From Bacteroidota bacterium (GTDB lineage: Bacteria > Bacteroidota > Bacteroidia > Flavobacteriales > Crocinitomicaceae): a stretch of DNA of 5,488 nt. Under the pieces are notes generated by a model. That model ran no database searches, was not told where the DNA came from, and was given only the letters and a program-made list of their open reading frames with translations. The DNA is taken from the NCBI GenBank assembly GCA_029558435.1, contig JAKQEZ010000071.1, positions 1-5,488 on the forward strand, in the 5' to 3' direction. Position numbers and translations under genes: made by a program. Positions 1-5,461 of the stretch are shown here, piece by piece (positions within the stretch are counted from its first letter, which is position 1; the number at the start of each line of letters is the position of its first letter).

Positions 1-63
1 CGATGGAAAAAGTCAGAAGAACAGATGTTCAAAGAACTAGTGTTTTTGTTGAAACGAGAATAA
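1..63 (+). CDS. Possible C-terminal tail of a convergent gene (partial, unidentified)
   Basis: Frame 1 is open from the left edge through 20 codons and ends in TAA at 61-63. The encoded tail is rich in Lys, Glu, Leu and Phe (it begins RWKKSEEQ and ends LLKRE) and could form a terminal amphipathic helix, which is plausible for a real protein. Its start and function lie outside the window and I recognise no family. It would converge on hsdS, with a long hairpin overlapping its stop. A 20-codon open frame can occur by chance, and an overlapping frame from 3 to 134 is also open, so support is weak. Confidence 0.3.
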   Translation, partial: RWKKSEEQMFKELVFLLKRE

Positions 64-99
64 CTCACAAAACGAGTTATTTCCCGTTCCAACAAAACA
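41..99. terminator. Long imperfect hairpin beyond hsdS, possible bidirectional terminator
   Basis: Two arms of about 26 nt (41-66 and 74-99) are complementary except for a few mismatches and single-base bulges. The inner seven pairs (ATAACTC/GAGTTAT) are perfect and enclose a 7-nt loop (ACAAAAC). The hairpin starts about 30 nt past the hsdS stop and overlaps the stop of the possible plus-strand tail, a position that suits transcription ends from both sides. Neither strand has a clean T-run after the stem, so it is not a textbook intrinsic terminator. A mobile-element or repeat remnant is the main alternative. Confidence 0.4.
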
Positions 100-130
100 T
101 CATTATCATTATGTTAAAAAAATTCATAGT

Positions 131-784
131 CTAGAGCCTTATCAATTTCAGAAATTGCATTTTGCTGTTGGTAAACTCACCCTCAAACGCCTTTTTCAGC
201 ACCGCCTGCCGATAAACCTTTAGTTGCTCCTGTGCGGTTTTAAGGTCGGCTATGCCTTTGTCGAGCGAGGCAAAGAGCGTTTCGATTTTGCGGACAATGG
301 CGCGTTGAATGGGGAGTGAGGGGATTAAAATTTTAATTGGCTTAATTTCTTTTATTGCAGCCATGTTCTGCATCCCAGTACCTCTTGAGTCATTTAAGAT
401 TTTTGCTTGAAAAATATTTGAACGAAAATATTGAATAAAATAATTCGGATTAATAATGTTTTCATTGATTGTAACCCTCATTAATGCTTGATTAATTATG
501 CCAATCGGTGCATTTTTAGGTAATCTTGCAATTTTGCCCATCGTTCCAGAACAGCTTACAATGTAATCACCAGCTTCGACTTTACAAGCTTTTAGTTTTT
601 CAAATTTTTCTTCATCAATAAAATAGCGTCCGCTTGCAAAATCGTTATTAATAGCATGTTGCTGTTCATATACTTTATAACCATATTCAACAAAAAATTC
701 CTTTTTCAAGTCACCACCAAATGGACCTCTTTTCAACGAAGTTGTTATATCTTCAAAACGGCATTCTATCCAATCCTCTTTCAT
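131..784 (-). CDS. hsdS: Type I restriction-modification specificity subunit, half-length HsdS
   Basis: HsdS sets the DNA target of a type I enzyme and bridges HsdM and HsdR. This protein has 217 residues, whereas usual HsdS proteins have about 400 with two target-recognition domains (TRDs). It carries one TRD (about residues 5-155), with a typical core at GDYIVSCSGTMGKIA (72-86) and INQALMRV (97-104). A conserved helical spacer follows (about 157-200, IPSLPIQRAIVRKIETLF then LKVYRQAVLKKAFEGEF), of the kind that dimerises as a coiled coil. No second TRD follows. The start is fixed by a TAATG overlap with the antitoxin stop, implying translational coupling. The last 11 or so residues do not look like the family, and the -1 frame there gives a more protein-like tail. 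It could be a natural half-subunit acting as a dimer or a truncated gene. Family assignment is firm; activity is not. Confidence 0.85.
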   Translation of the reverse strand: MKEDWIECRFEDITTSLKRGPFGGDLKKEFFVEYGYKVYEQQHAINNDFASGRYFIDEEKFEKLKACKVEAGDYIVSCSGTMGKIARLPKNAPIGIINQALMRVTINENIINPNYFIQYFRSNIFQAKILNDSRGTGMQNMAAIKEIKPIKILIPSLPIQRAIVRKIETLFASLDKGIADLKTAQEQLKVYRQAVLKKAFEGEFTNSKMQFLKLIRL

Positions 785-795
785 TATGCAGCTAA
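783..795. repeat. 13-bp direct repeat, copy at the higA/hsdS junction
   Basis: ATTATGCAGCTAA on the plus strand, identical to 2299-2311 at the hsdR stop. On the minus strand it encodes the terminal Leu-Ala-Ala-stop of the antitoxin and contains most of the TAATG overlap with hsdS. The two copies flank exactly the toxin-antitoxin module with its promoter. Confidence 0.8.
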
Positions 796-1911
796 TAAAG
801 ATTGGTGAATAAACTGTGAAGGGATATGTTCCAGAACATTATCATTAAACAGGTTTTGGTTACGGTACGACAGTTTTTTGTTAAAAGCCAAAGCACCAAT
901 GATAATTGCGGGATGAACATTAAATTTAGAGCTACATTCTTCAACTTTACCTACTGTTAGATAATTAATGTGCGGTTCAAGGTAAGCAAGTATTTCATTA
1001 TGTTTCAAGTGTTTTGCTGCAAGTATATTGGCTTCTTCCTCTTGTTTGTCGGTGGTTTGTTCGCGCAGGTTGTCGAGTACAAAAGAGGTTTTCTCGTTAA
1101 GATGTTTTAGTATGTGCGCAATCTCATGCGCCACGGTAAACCAGAAATTATCAATTCGTTTGTAGCGTGCCGTGTAAACAATTACCGGTTTGCCATCGAG
1201 TAAGAATGCAGCCCCATCAAGGTACGTTTTTTCGAGGTGTGGCAATACAAAAAATGTAACACCACAGGCGTTCAGTTCTTTTATAAACAACTCAATACCA
1301 TTGGCAAGGGTTGTGTAATCAACTATGTTTTTATACAAATTTTCTAATGCTGTTTTGTTGTAAGCCGGAATTTCAAAATTCCGGCTGTAAGCTTTTGCCA
1401 TTTGATACCAGGTTGCGGCATACGAGGCGTTGAACTGGTTATATGCTTCTGATTTTTTGCAAAGAGGCAATACTTCTTCTTCTAAAAAAGTGAAATCCAA
1501 TGAGGATATTCCCCAGAATCTTTTCACTTCGCCGGTGAGTACATTAATATCACGGGTAGGCTGCAACCAGCCCTTTTTCATCATATCGCGCACAGGCATT
1601 CGGCTGTAAATAATAGATTTTGCTTCGACAATGGCAATTTGTTCCCGCTTTTCCTGTTCGAGCCACAAACGGTAATCGTTGTCGAGGTTTAGCCAATATT
1701 GGGGCGAAGTATTAAAGGCACTGGCAAGTTTCTTAGCATTTTCAATGTTAAGAGGTTGCTTGTCGAGCAAAATACTGTTAAGGTGTTTTGGCGAAAGCCC
1801 GAGTACATCGGCAAGTTCTTCCTGCACCCAGCCTCGTATTTCCATTTGTTCTTTAATGAAATAACCGGAGCCGAATTTTTTTGCTGCTTTTAAGTTTTTA
1901 ATTGAAGCCAT
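784..1911 (-). CDS. higA: HigA-type antitoxin: XRE helix-turn-helix fused to ImmA/IrrE metallopeptidase domain
   Basis: Predicted antitoxin and autorepressor of the upstream toxin. An XRE-type HTH occupies about residues 18-75, with the recognition region in QEELADVLGLSPKHLNSIL (30-48) and the HigA-like NTSPQYWLNL (67-76). A helical linker follows. The C-terminal part (about 195-345) is an ImmA/IrrE-like zinc metallopeptidase domain with HEIAH at 262-266 and the downstream acidic segment EEEAN (291-295) that usually supplies the third ligand. HigA proteins without this domain have about 100 residues; 375 fits the long HTH-ImmA form. The ATG lies 14 nt after the toxin stop, and the TAA overlaps the hsdS ATG. 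No strong Shine-Dalgarno is visible. The C-terminus is LLAA, encoded by a 13-bp sequence also present at the hsdR stop. Antitoxin role and DNA binding are inferred from family and position; peptidase activity is untested but the motif is intact. Confidence 0.85.
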   Translation of the reverse strand: MASIKNLKAAKKFGSGYFIKEQMEIRGWVQEELADVLGLSPKHLNSILLDKQPLNIENAKKLASAFNTSPQYWLNLDNDYRLWLEQEKREQIAIVEAKSIIYSRMPVRDMMKKGWLQPTRDINVLTGEVKRFWGISSLDFTFLEEEVLPLCKKSEAYNQFNASYAATWYQMAKAYSRNFEIPAYNKTALENLYKNIVDYTTLANGIELFIKELNACGVTFFVLPHLEKTYLDGAAFLLDGKPVIVYTARYKRIDNFWFTVAHEIAHILKHLNEKTSFVLDNLREQTTDKQEEEANILAAKHLKHNEILAYLEPHINYLTVGKVEECSSKFNVHPAIIIGALAFNKKLSYRNQNLFNDNVLEHIPSQFIHQSLLAA

Positions 1912-1925
1912 AATTGGTAGTTTTT

Positions 1926-2228
1926 TTAATCTCCATAATGGTTTGAAATTTCAAAAAGGTGGAATTCGCCTACGGTTTTTTCTTCGTTTATCCATTTAAC
2001 TTCCGTCTCAAGGCGATACTTACCACTCAACCTCATAGAGTAATGTTTTTCATATTTTTTGAAATTAAGCGACGGGTCATTCCATAAATCATAAATATCC
2101 TTTGCAGCATCAATCTTTTGAATGGTAGCAAAGAATTTTTCTATGATTTCCGGTCGTAATTTCAATTTCTTTGATTTTCCGGTTTCATAAAGCTTTTCAA
2201 GTTCCTTATCGTCAATATAAACGTCCAA
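1926..2228 (-). CDS. higB: HigB/RelE-family toxin, putative mRNA interferase
   Basis: A 100-residue protein of the RelE/ParE superfamily, HigB branch. Such toxins cleave mRNA on the ribosome and are neutralised by a cognate HigA; here that is the gene immediately downstream, in the toxin-first order typical of higBA. Visible features are an N-terminal beta-alpha region with ELEKLYETGK (9-18), helices at about 25-50, then the core strand YSMRLSGKYRLETEVKW (63-79) containing Arg66, Lys70 and Arg72, and an end with FEISNHYGD (92-100). His97 is placed where HigB toxins carry a catalytic His near the C-terminus, so the site looks intact. The only plausible start is TTG at 2228-2226: an in-frame stop lies a short way upstream and no ATG intervenes. 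The 14-nt gap to higA indicates co-transcription. Nuclease activity and target are inferred from the family. Confidence 0.8.
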   Translation of the reverse strand: MDVYIDDKELEKLYETGKSKKLKLRPEIIEKFFATIQKIDAAKDIYDLWNDPSLNFKKYEKHYSMRLSGKYRLETEVKWINEEKTVGEFHLFEISNHYGD

Positions 2229-2245
2229 TCTTGTAAAATGTTTTG

Positions 2246-2276
2246 CAAATATAGAAATATAATGTTAAAATGCAAC
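2246..2276 (-). promoter_or_regulatory. Bacteroidota-type promoter for higB-higA-hsdS
   Basis: Minus strand: GTTG (2276-2273) as the -33 element (consensus TTTG), a 19-nt spacer, then TATATTTG (2253-2246), a perfect match to the -7 consensus TAnnTTTG. The 19-nt spacing is the preferred one for the Bacteroides primary sigma factor. Transcription would begin near 2240, about 12 nt before the toxin TTG, giving a very short leader. The -33 element lies inside an operator-like dyad. Confidence 0.65.
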
Positions 2277-2283
2277 TAACATT
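2261..2283. promoter_or_regulatory. Operator-like dyad O1 over the -33 box
   Basis: Perfect inverted repeat AATGTTA-N9-TAACATT. It covers the -33 element of the TA promoter and is near-duplicated at 2293-2315 with a centre-to-centre distance of 32 bp, about three helical turns. It is the best candidate binding site for the HTH domain of the antitoxin, which would then repress its own operon. The binding protein is inferred. Confidence 0.6.
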
Positions 2284-2292
2284 TGGAAATAA

Positions 2293-2315
2293 AATGTTAT
2301 TATGCAGCTAACACT
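2293..2315. promoter_or_regulatory. Operator-like dyad O2 overlapping the hsdR stop
   Basis: AATGTTA-N9-TAACACT: the same half-sites as O1 with one mismatch in the outer arm. Over the 21 bp compared (2293-2313 with 2261-2281), 18 positions match O1. It lies upstream of the TA promoter and includes the hsdR stop codon (2300-2302). Two phased sites suggest cooperative binding by a dimeric repressor. Confidence 0.5.
2299..2311. repeat. 13-bp direct repeat, copy at the hsdR stop
   Basis: ATTATGCAGCTAA, identical to 783-795. On the minus strand it encodes Leu-Ala-Ala-stop of HsdR. A weaker relative (AAAATGCAACTAA) lies at 2267-2279 within O1. The outer arms of O2 are absent from the copy at 783-795, so operator function alone does not explain the identity. 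Confidence 0.8.
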
Positions 2316-5128
2316 TCATTAAGTTCATTAATAATCTCGTTCATTTCTTTACCAAAAAGCTGGAACATACGCCCACGCCCACCCTGTGAATCGAATGGCG
2401 TGTAATCCAAATCGTCAATTTCAATATGGTAACTGCTTACAACGTGGTCTTTAATCATACGCAGCCAGTCCATTTGCTCCTGTGTAAAGCGGTTGTGCTG
2501 TCCTGCGTTTTGCTTGAAAATCCAGTTTTGGAAATTTTCGTTTATGGTTTTGTCGAATGGTTTCAGTTCGCTGTCAATGCCACAGGCACGGCGAATTAAC
2601 GAAACCAAGGCGGTTAGTTCGTCTTTGGGTTTTTGTTTTCCGGAGGCTGAGTTTGTCGAAGCCTCAACGGCTGCATAAGCATTCCAAACATAATCGGGAG
2701 CAAGCAAGGGCTTTTCCAGTTTAATCTTTTCCATTACCTCCTTAATCATTTTAAAAGTAATGTTTCGGCGGTTGTATGGTTGATTGTAGAAAATGCTCAA
2801 TGCCTTTATCTCGTCTTTGTTTTTTTCGAGATACTCGGTAAAATCCTTTATGGTTTCGTTTGCCTTCTCAGTGGTAAAACTATCCCATTCCGATTTGGTA
2901 ATGGTGTCGATATTGATATGGTCAATTATCTGTTCATGTTCTTTTCGCACATTATCAATATAATCATTCAAAGTACCGTTAAACGTGGTTGCAGCCTGCC
3001 GTATTAATTCCTGTTGTACTTCCTTTTTAGCTTCTTCGTATTGTGCGGGTGTTCTATCCTGTACAGGCGTTGCTTCAACTTTTACCTGTGCAATTCTTTC
3101 AATTTCATCGGGGTCAAAAGCATTTATCAACTCTTTGGTAATTTGTTTCAGGTTTTTGCCACCCGAATATTCCAACAGCTTTTCTTTTTCCTTGTCCGTA
3201 ATTTGCTTTTCCAAACGGATTAAGCGGTTAGCCAACGAAAGGAAAAGGTCTTCGTCTTCCACGCCCATTGTTATTGCACCCAATAAATCTTTAAGCGGCA
3301 CTGACGGTTGACGTTCCAATGGTCGGCTGTCGGTCTTTTTTGATTTTGTTGCACCAACGGCATCCACAATTACAAAGTGGGTTTTGCTATTTGCGGTACG
3401 GGTAACCTGCATTAATTTGTCGCTGTCGATGGTGCGTGTTCCACGCCCTTTCATTTGTTCAAAGTAGTTGATACTTTTCACATCACGCATAAAAAGTAAC
3501 ACTTCCAAAGGTTTTACATCGGTTCCCGTTGCAATCATATCAACGGTTACAGCAATTCTCGGATAATAAGAATTTCGAAAACGGTTAAGCAATGATTTCG
3601 GGTCTTCGTCAATTTTGTAAGTAACCTTTTTACAAAAGTCGTTGCCCTCGTCGAATTCCTCACGAACAATTTTTATAATGTCATCAGCATGGCTGTCGGT
3701 CTTAGCAAAAATAAGCGTTTTAGGCACTTCGTAATCGCCGTTTTCGTCCACACGGTTTGGAAAAATTTCGGTTTGCAATGCTCTTCGAAATTCTTTAATG
3801 ATATTTCTGATTTGACTTGGGTTAACTACCTTTTTATCCAAATCGTTTCGGGTGTATTCCGTGTCTTCGTCTTCCTGTTGCCAACGTTTTTGTCGTGTCA
3901 GTTTATCACGGCGGTCAACGAACCAACCCGCTTTTATCACGTCACCATTTTTCGAAATTTCAGTTTCAATGGTGTACACATCGTAAGGCACATTTACGCC
4001 ATCGGTAACCGATTGTTCGTAGGTGTATTGGCTCACCACGTTTTCGTTGAAAAATCCAAATGTCCGTTTATCGGGCGTAGCGGTTAAGCCAATCAAAAAG
4101 GCATCGAAATAATCCAATACCTGTTTCCAAAGGTTATAAATGGAGCGGTGGCATTCGTCCACCACAATAAAATCAAATTGTTCAATAGGAACTCTTGCCG
4201 AATATTCCACAGGAATAGCCTGTTTTTTATTCAACTGGTTCTGCATCCATGTACTTTCGTTTGGGTTGTCAAGTTCTGCACTTTCGTCCAGTTCTTCGCC
4301 TTTCAAAATAGAATACAATCGTTGAATGGTGGAAATACAAACTTGGCTATCGTTTGCAATATAACTCGACGACAATCGCTGAACATTGTATAATTCAGTA
4401 AACTTTCTATTATCATCGGTCGGTTTAAAGGTCATGAATTCCTGTTCGGCTTGCTCCCCAAGATTTTTGGTGTCAACCAAAAACAAAATTCGTTTCGCAT
4501 CAGAGAATTTAAGTAAACGATAAATAAAAGTAGCTGCGGTAAATGTTTTCCCTGCACCCGTAGCCATTTGGATTAAAGCTTTTGGCCGATTGTTTTTGAA
4601 AGATTTTTCGAGGTTTTCAATCGCCACAATCTGGGCAGGGCGAAGCCCTGCGGGGTCGAGTGTTGGCAAGTCTTGTAACCGTCCTCGTAAACTCTTTTCT
4701 TTTTTCAGCCATTCGGCAATGGTCGAAGGTTTATGAAAACTAAAAACATTTCTGCCTCTTGGTTTCGGGTCTCTGAAATCGGTAAAACGGGTTACAATTC
4801 CTGTACTTTCATAAACAAATGAAAGAGGGTCGTTTTTCAGGTATTTGAGTTTTGCGTTTGCATACTCTTTCGATTGTTCCTCGACAACTGTTAAACGGTG
4901 TCCTTCTTCTTCACGTTTTGCTTCTATAATCCCAACAGGTTTGCGGTCAACAAACAAAACATAATCCGCAGGGCCAACATCTGTCAGATATTCTCTAACT
5001 GCAACACCTTGACTTGCCGATAAATCAACCTTGTTTTTCGATTGCACAGTCCACTCGGCATCAATCAACATTTTGTCGATGCGATCTCTGGCAATCTGTT
5101 CAGGATTTTGGTTGATATTATCTGTCAT
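2300..5128 (-). CDS. hsdR: Type I restriction enzyme motor/nuclease subunit HsdR (EcoEI/EcoAI-like)
   Basis: HsdR (942 residues, within the usual 800-1,100) translocates DNA using ATP and cuts it. The N-terminal PD-(D/E)xK nuclease is visible as Asp55, Glu69 and Lys71, followed by a QxxxY motif (Gln85-Tyr89). The SF2 motor follows: Walker A MATGAGKT (188-195), motif Ia RILFLVDTKNLGEQA (213-227), DECH (324-327), LTATP (348-352), motif V near VDMIATGTDVKP (529-540) and motif VI EQMKGRGTR (557-565). The C-terminal region (about 780-942, including APDYVWNAY) resembles the EcoEI_R_C domain that contacts the methylase core. All key residues appear intact. The ATG at 5128 is preceded by A-rich sequence and no Shine-Dalgarno. 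A REP-like palindrome is read in frame at residues 822-829. The protein ends in VLAA. It needs HsdM, which is absent from the window. Confidence 0.95.
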   Translation of the reverse strand: MTDNINQNPEQIARDRIDKMLIDAEWTVQSKNKVDLSASQGVAVREYLTDVGPADYVLFVDRKPVGIIEAKREEEGHRLTVVEEQSKEYANAKLKYLKNDPLSFVYESTGIVTRFTDFRDPKPRGRNVFSFHKPSTIAEWLKKEKSLRGRLQDLPTLDPAGLRPAQIVAIENLEKSFKNNRPKALIQMATGAGKTFTAATFIYRLLKFSDAKRILFLVDTKNLGEQAEQEFMTFKPTDDNRKFTELYNVQRLSSSYIANDSQVCISTIQRLYSILKGEELDESAELDNPNESTWMQNQLNKKQAIPVEYSARVPIEQFDFIVVDECHRSIYNLWKQVLDYFDAFLIGLTATPDKRTFGFFNENVVSQYTYEQSVTDGVNVPYDVYTIETEISKNGDVIKAGWFVDRRDKLTRQKRWQQEDEDTEYTRNDLDKKVVNPSQIRNIIKEFRRALQTEIFPNRVDENGDYEVPKTLIFAKTDSHADDIIKIVREEFDEGNDFCKKVTYKIDEDPKSLLNRFRNSYYPRIAVTVDMIATGTDVKPLEVLLFMRDVKSINYFEQMKGRGTRTIDSDKLMQVTRTANSKTHFVIVDAVGATKSKKTDSRPLERQPSVPLKDLLGAITMGVEDEDLFLSLANRLIRLEKQITDKEKEKLLEYSGGKNLKQITKELINAFDPDEIERIAQVKVEATPVQDRTPAQYEEAKKEVQQELIRQAATTFNGTLNDYIDNVRKEHEQIIDHINIDTITKSEWDSFTTEKANETIKDFTEYLEKNKDEIKALSIFYNQPYNRRNITFKMIKEVMEKIKLEKPLLAPDYVWNAYAAVEASTNSASGKQKPKDELTALVSLIRRACGIDSELKPFDKTINENFQNWIFKQNAGQHNRFTQEQMDWLRMIKDHVVSSYHIEIDDLDYTPFDSQGGRGRMFQLFGKEMNEIINELNEVLAA
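2643..2665. repeat. REP-like palindrome embedded in hsdR
   Basis: A 23-bp imperfect palindrome with GAGGCT/AGCCTC outer arms and an inner TGAGTTTGTCGA. It resembles the widespread TTCGACAAGCTCAG type of extragenic palindrome, which I know from many genomes. It is translated in frame as EASTNSAS in the C-terminal domain of HsdR, where a variable linker is likely. Repeat identity is from memory and not verified. Confidence 0.55.
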
Positions 5129-5197
5129 TTATCTTTATAATCAATTTATTAAAAAATCTCCGCAAGATACATCAAATGTCTCTGAATCGAGCGGTGC

Positions 5198-5280
5198 GCC
5201 GGCAAGAAAACAGCTCTTTTGCAAATTTTGGTCGTGTGTGGGCTTGTGCGATTTGCAAATGTGCTGTTTTGTGCGTTGGC
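5198..5280. repeat. Long imperfect hairpin upstream of hsdR
   Basis: The core arms 5207-5226 and 5251-5270 pair at 18 of 20 positions (AAAACAGC, a 3-nt imperfect step, then TTTGCAAAT) around a 24-nt G/T-rich loop. The stem extends with bulges outward to GCC (5198-5200) and GGC (5278-5280). It lies 70-152 bp upstream of hsdR, so it may be in that gene's leader. The shape recalls dispersed intergenic repeats or an attC-like fold, but the attC core boxes are not clearly present. Confidence 0.5.
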
Positions 5281-5376
5281 TGTTTCCATTTTCTTATCTT
5301 TTTGCAGTAAAATTACCGCTGTCGTTGGTTTTTCTTCGCTTGTGCCTAACGTCAATCTGTCTAAAAACCTCCACCT

Positions 5377-5404
5377 CTATTTTTATCAAAAACATAAAAA
5401 ATAG
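5377..5404. repeat. AT-rich hairpin
   Basis: CTATTTTTAT (5377-5386) pairs with ATAAAAAATAG (5394-5404) apart from one bulged base, around a 7-nt loop CAAAAAC. It sits about 60 bp before the possible plus-strand gene start and may mark the outer end of that unit or act as a weak terminator. AT-rich sequence makes such hairpins fairly easy to find by chance. Confidence 0.3.
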
Positions 5405-5425
5405 CAAAAATAAGCGCACTAAATA

Positions 5426-5457
5426 TTTGTATAATCAGCTGATTTACACTATATTTA
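5426..5457 (+). promoter_or_regulatory. Promoter-like site with a 12-bp palindrome in its spacer
   Basis: TTTG (5426-5429) and TATATTTA (5450-5457, one mismatch to TAnnTTTG) are 20 nt apart, close to the preferred 19. The spacer contains the perfect palindrome AATCAGCTGATT (5433-5444), extended by GTA/TAC with one bulge to 5429-5447. Transcription would start at about 5462, essentially on the ATG of the plus-strand frame. Confidence 0.4.
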
Positions 5458-5461
5458 TGCC

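Larger units (their letters stand above)
5129..5461. other. Intergenic region upstream of hsdR without a convincing gene
   Basis: About 330 bp between the hsdR start and a possible plus-strand start at 5462. It holds a long hairpin (5198-5280), an AT-only hairpin (5377-5404) and a palindrome in a promoter-like context (5426-5457). The open frames here are short, lack good starts and run across the hairpins. I find no confident hsdR promoter: TATCTTGC (5172-5165, minus) and TAAATTGA further down are only partial -7 matches and neither has a -33 box at the right distance. Confidence 0.6.

Noticed and set aside
143..157. CAATTTC-A-GAAATTG palindrome near the end of hsdS, considered as a terminator
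   Set aside because: With a single-base centre the real stem would be about five AT-rich pairs, and it lies inside the coding sequence with no adjacent T-run.
131..784. Phase-variable inversion of hsdS
   Set aside because: Only one TRD is present, no inverted second hsdS segment or site-specific recombinase is seen, and the hairpin at 41-99 is not homologous to the hsdS coding sequence.
2985..4393. Several plus-strand frames of 61-132 codons inside hsdR
   Set aside because: All are antisense to well-conserved helicase and C-terminal domain coding sequence and have low-complexity, hydrophobic shadow-like translations.
5342..5352. TGCCTAACGTC considered as an integron attC core
   Set aside because: It contains a GCCTAAC box, but no matching GTTRRRY partner with paired arms was found at a suitable distance, and no integrase is visible.
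5149..5355. A 68-codon minus-strand frame upstream of hsdR
   Set aside because: It needs a TTG start, runs through the long hairpin, has a composition rich in Thr, Lys and Arg without a recognisable fold, and has no promoter or ribosome-binding context. It is more likely a chance frame in repeat-like DNA.
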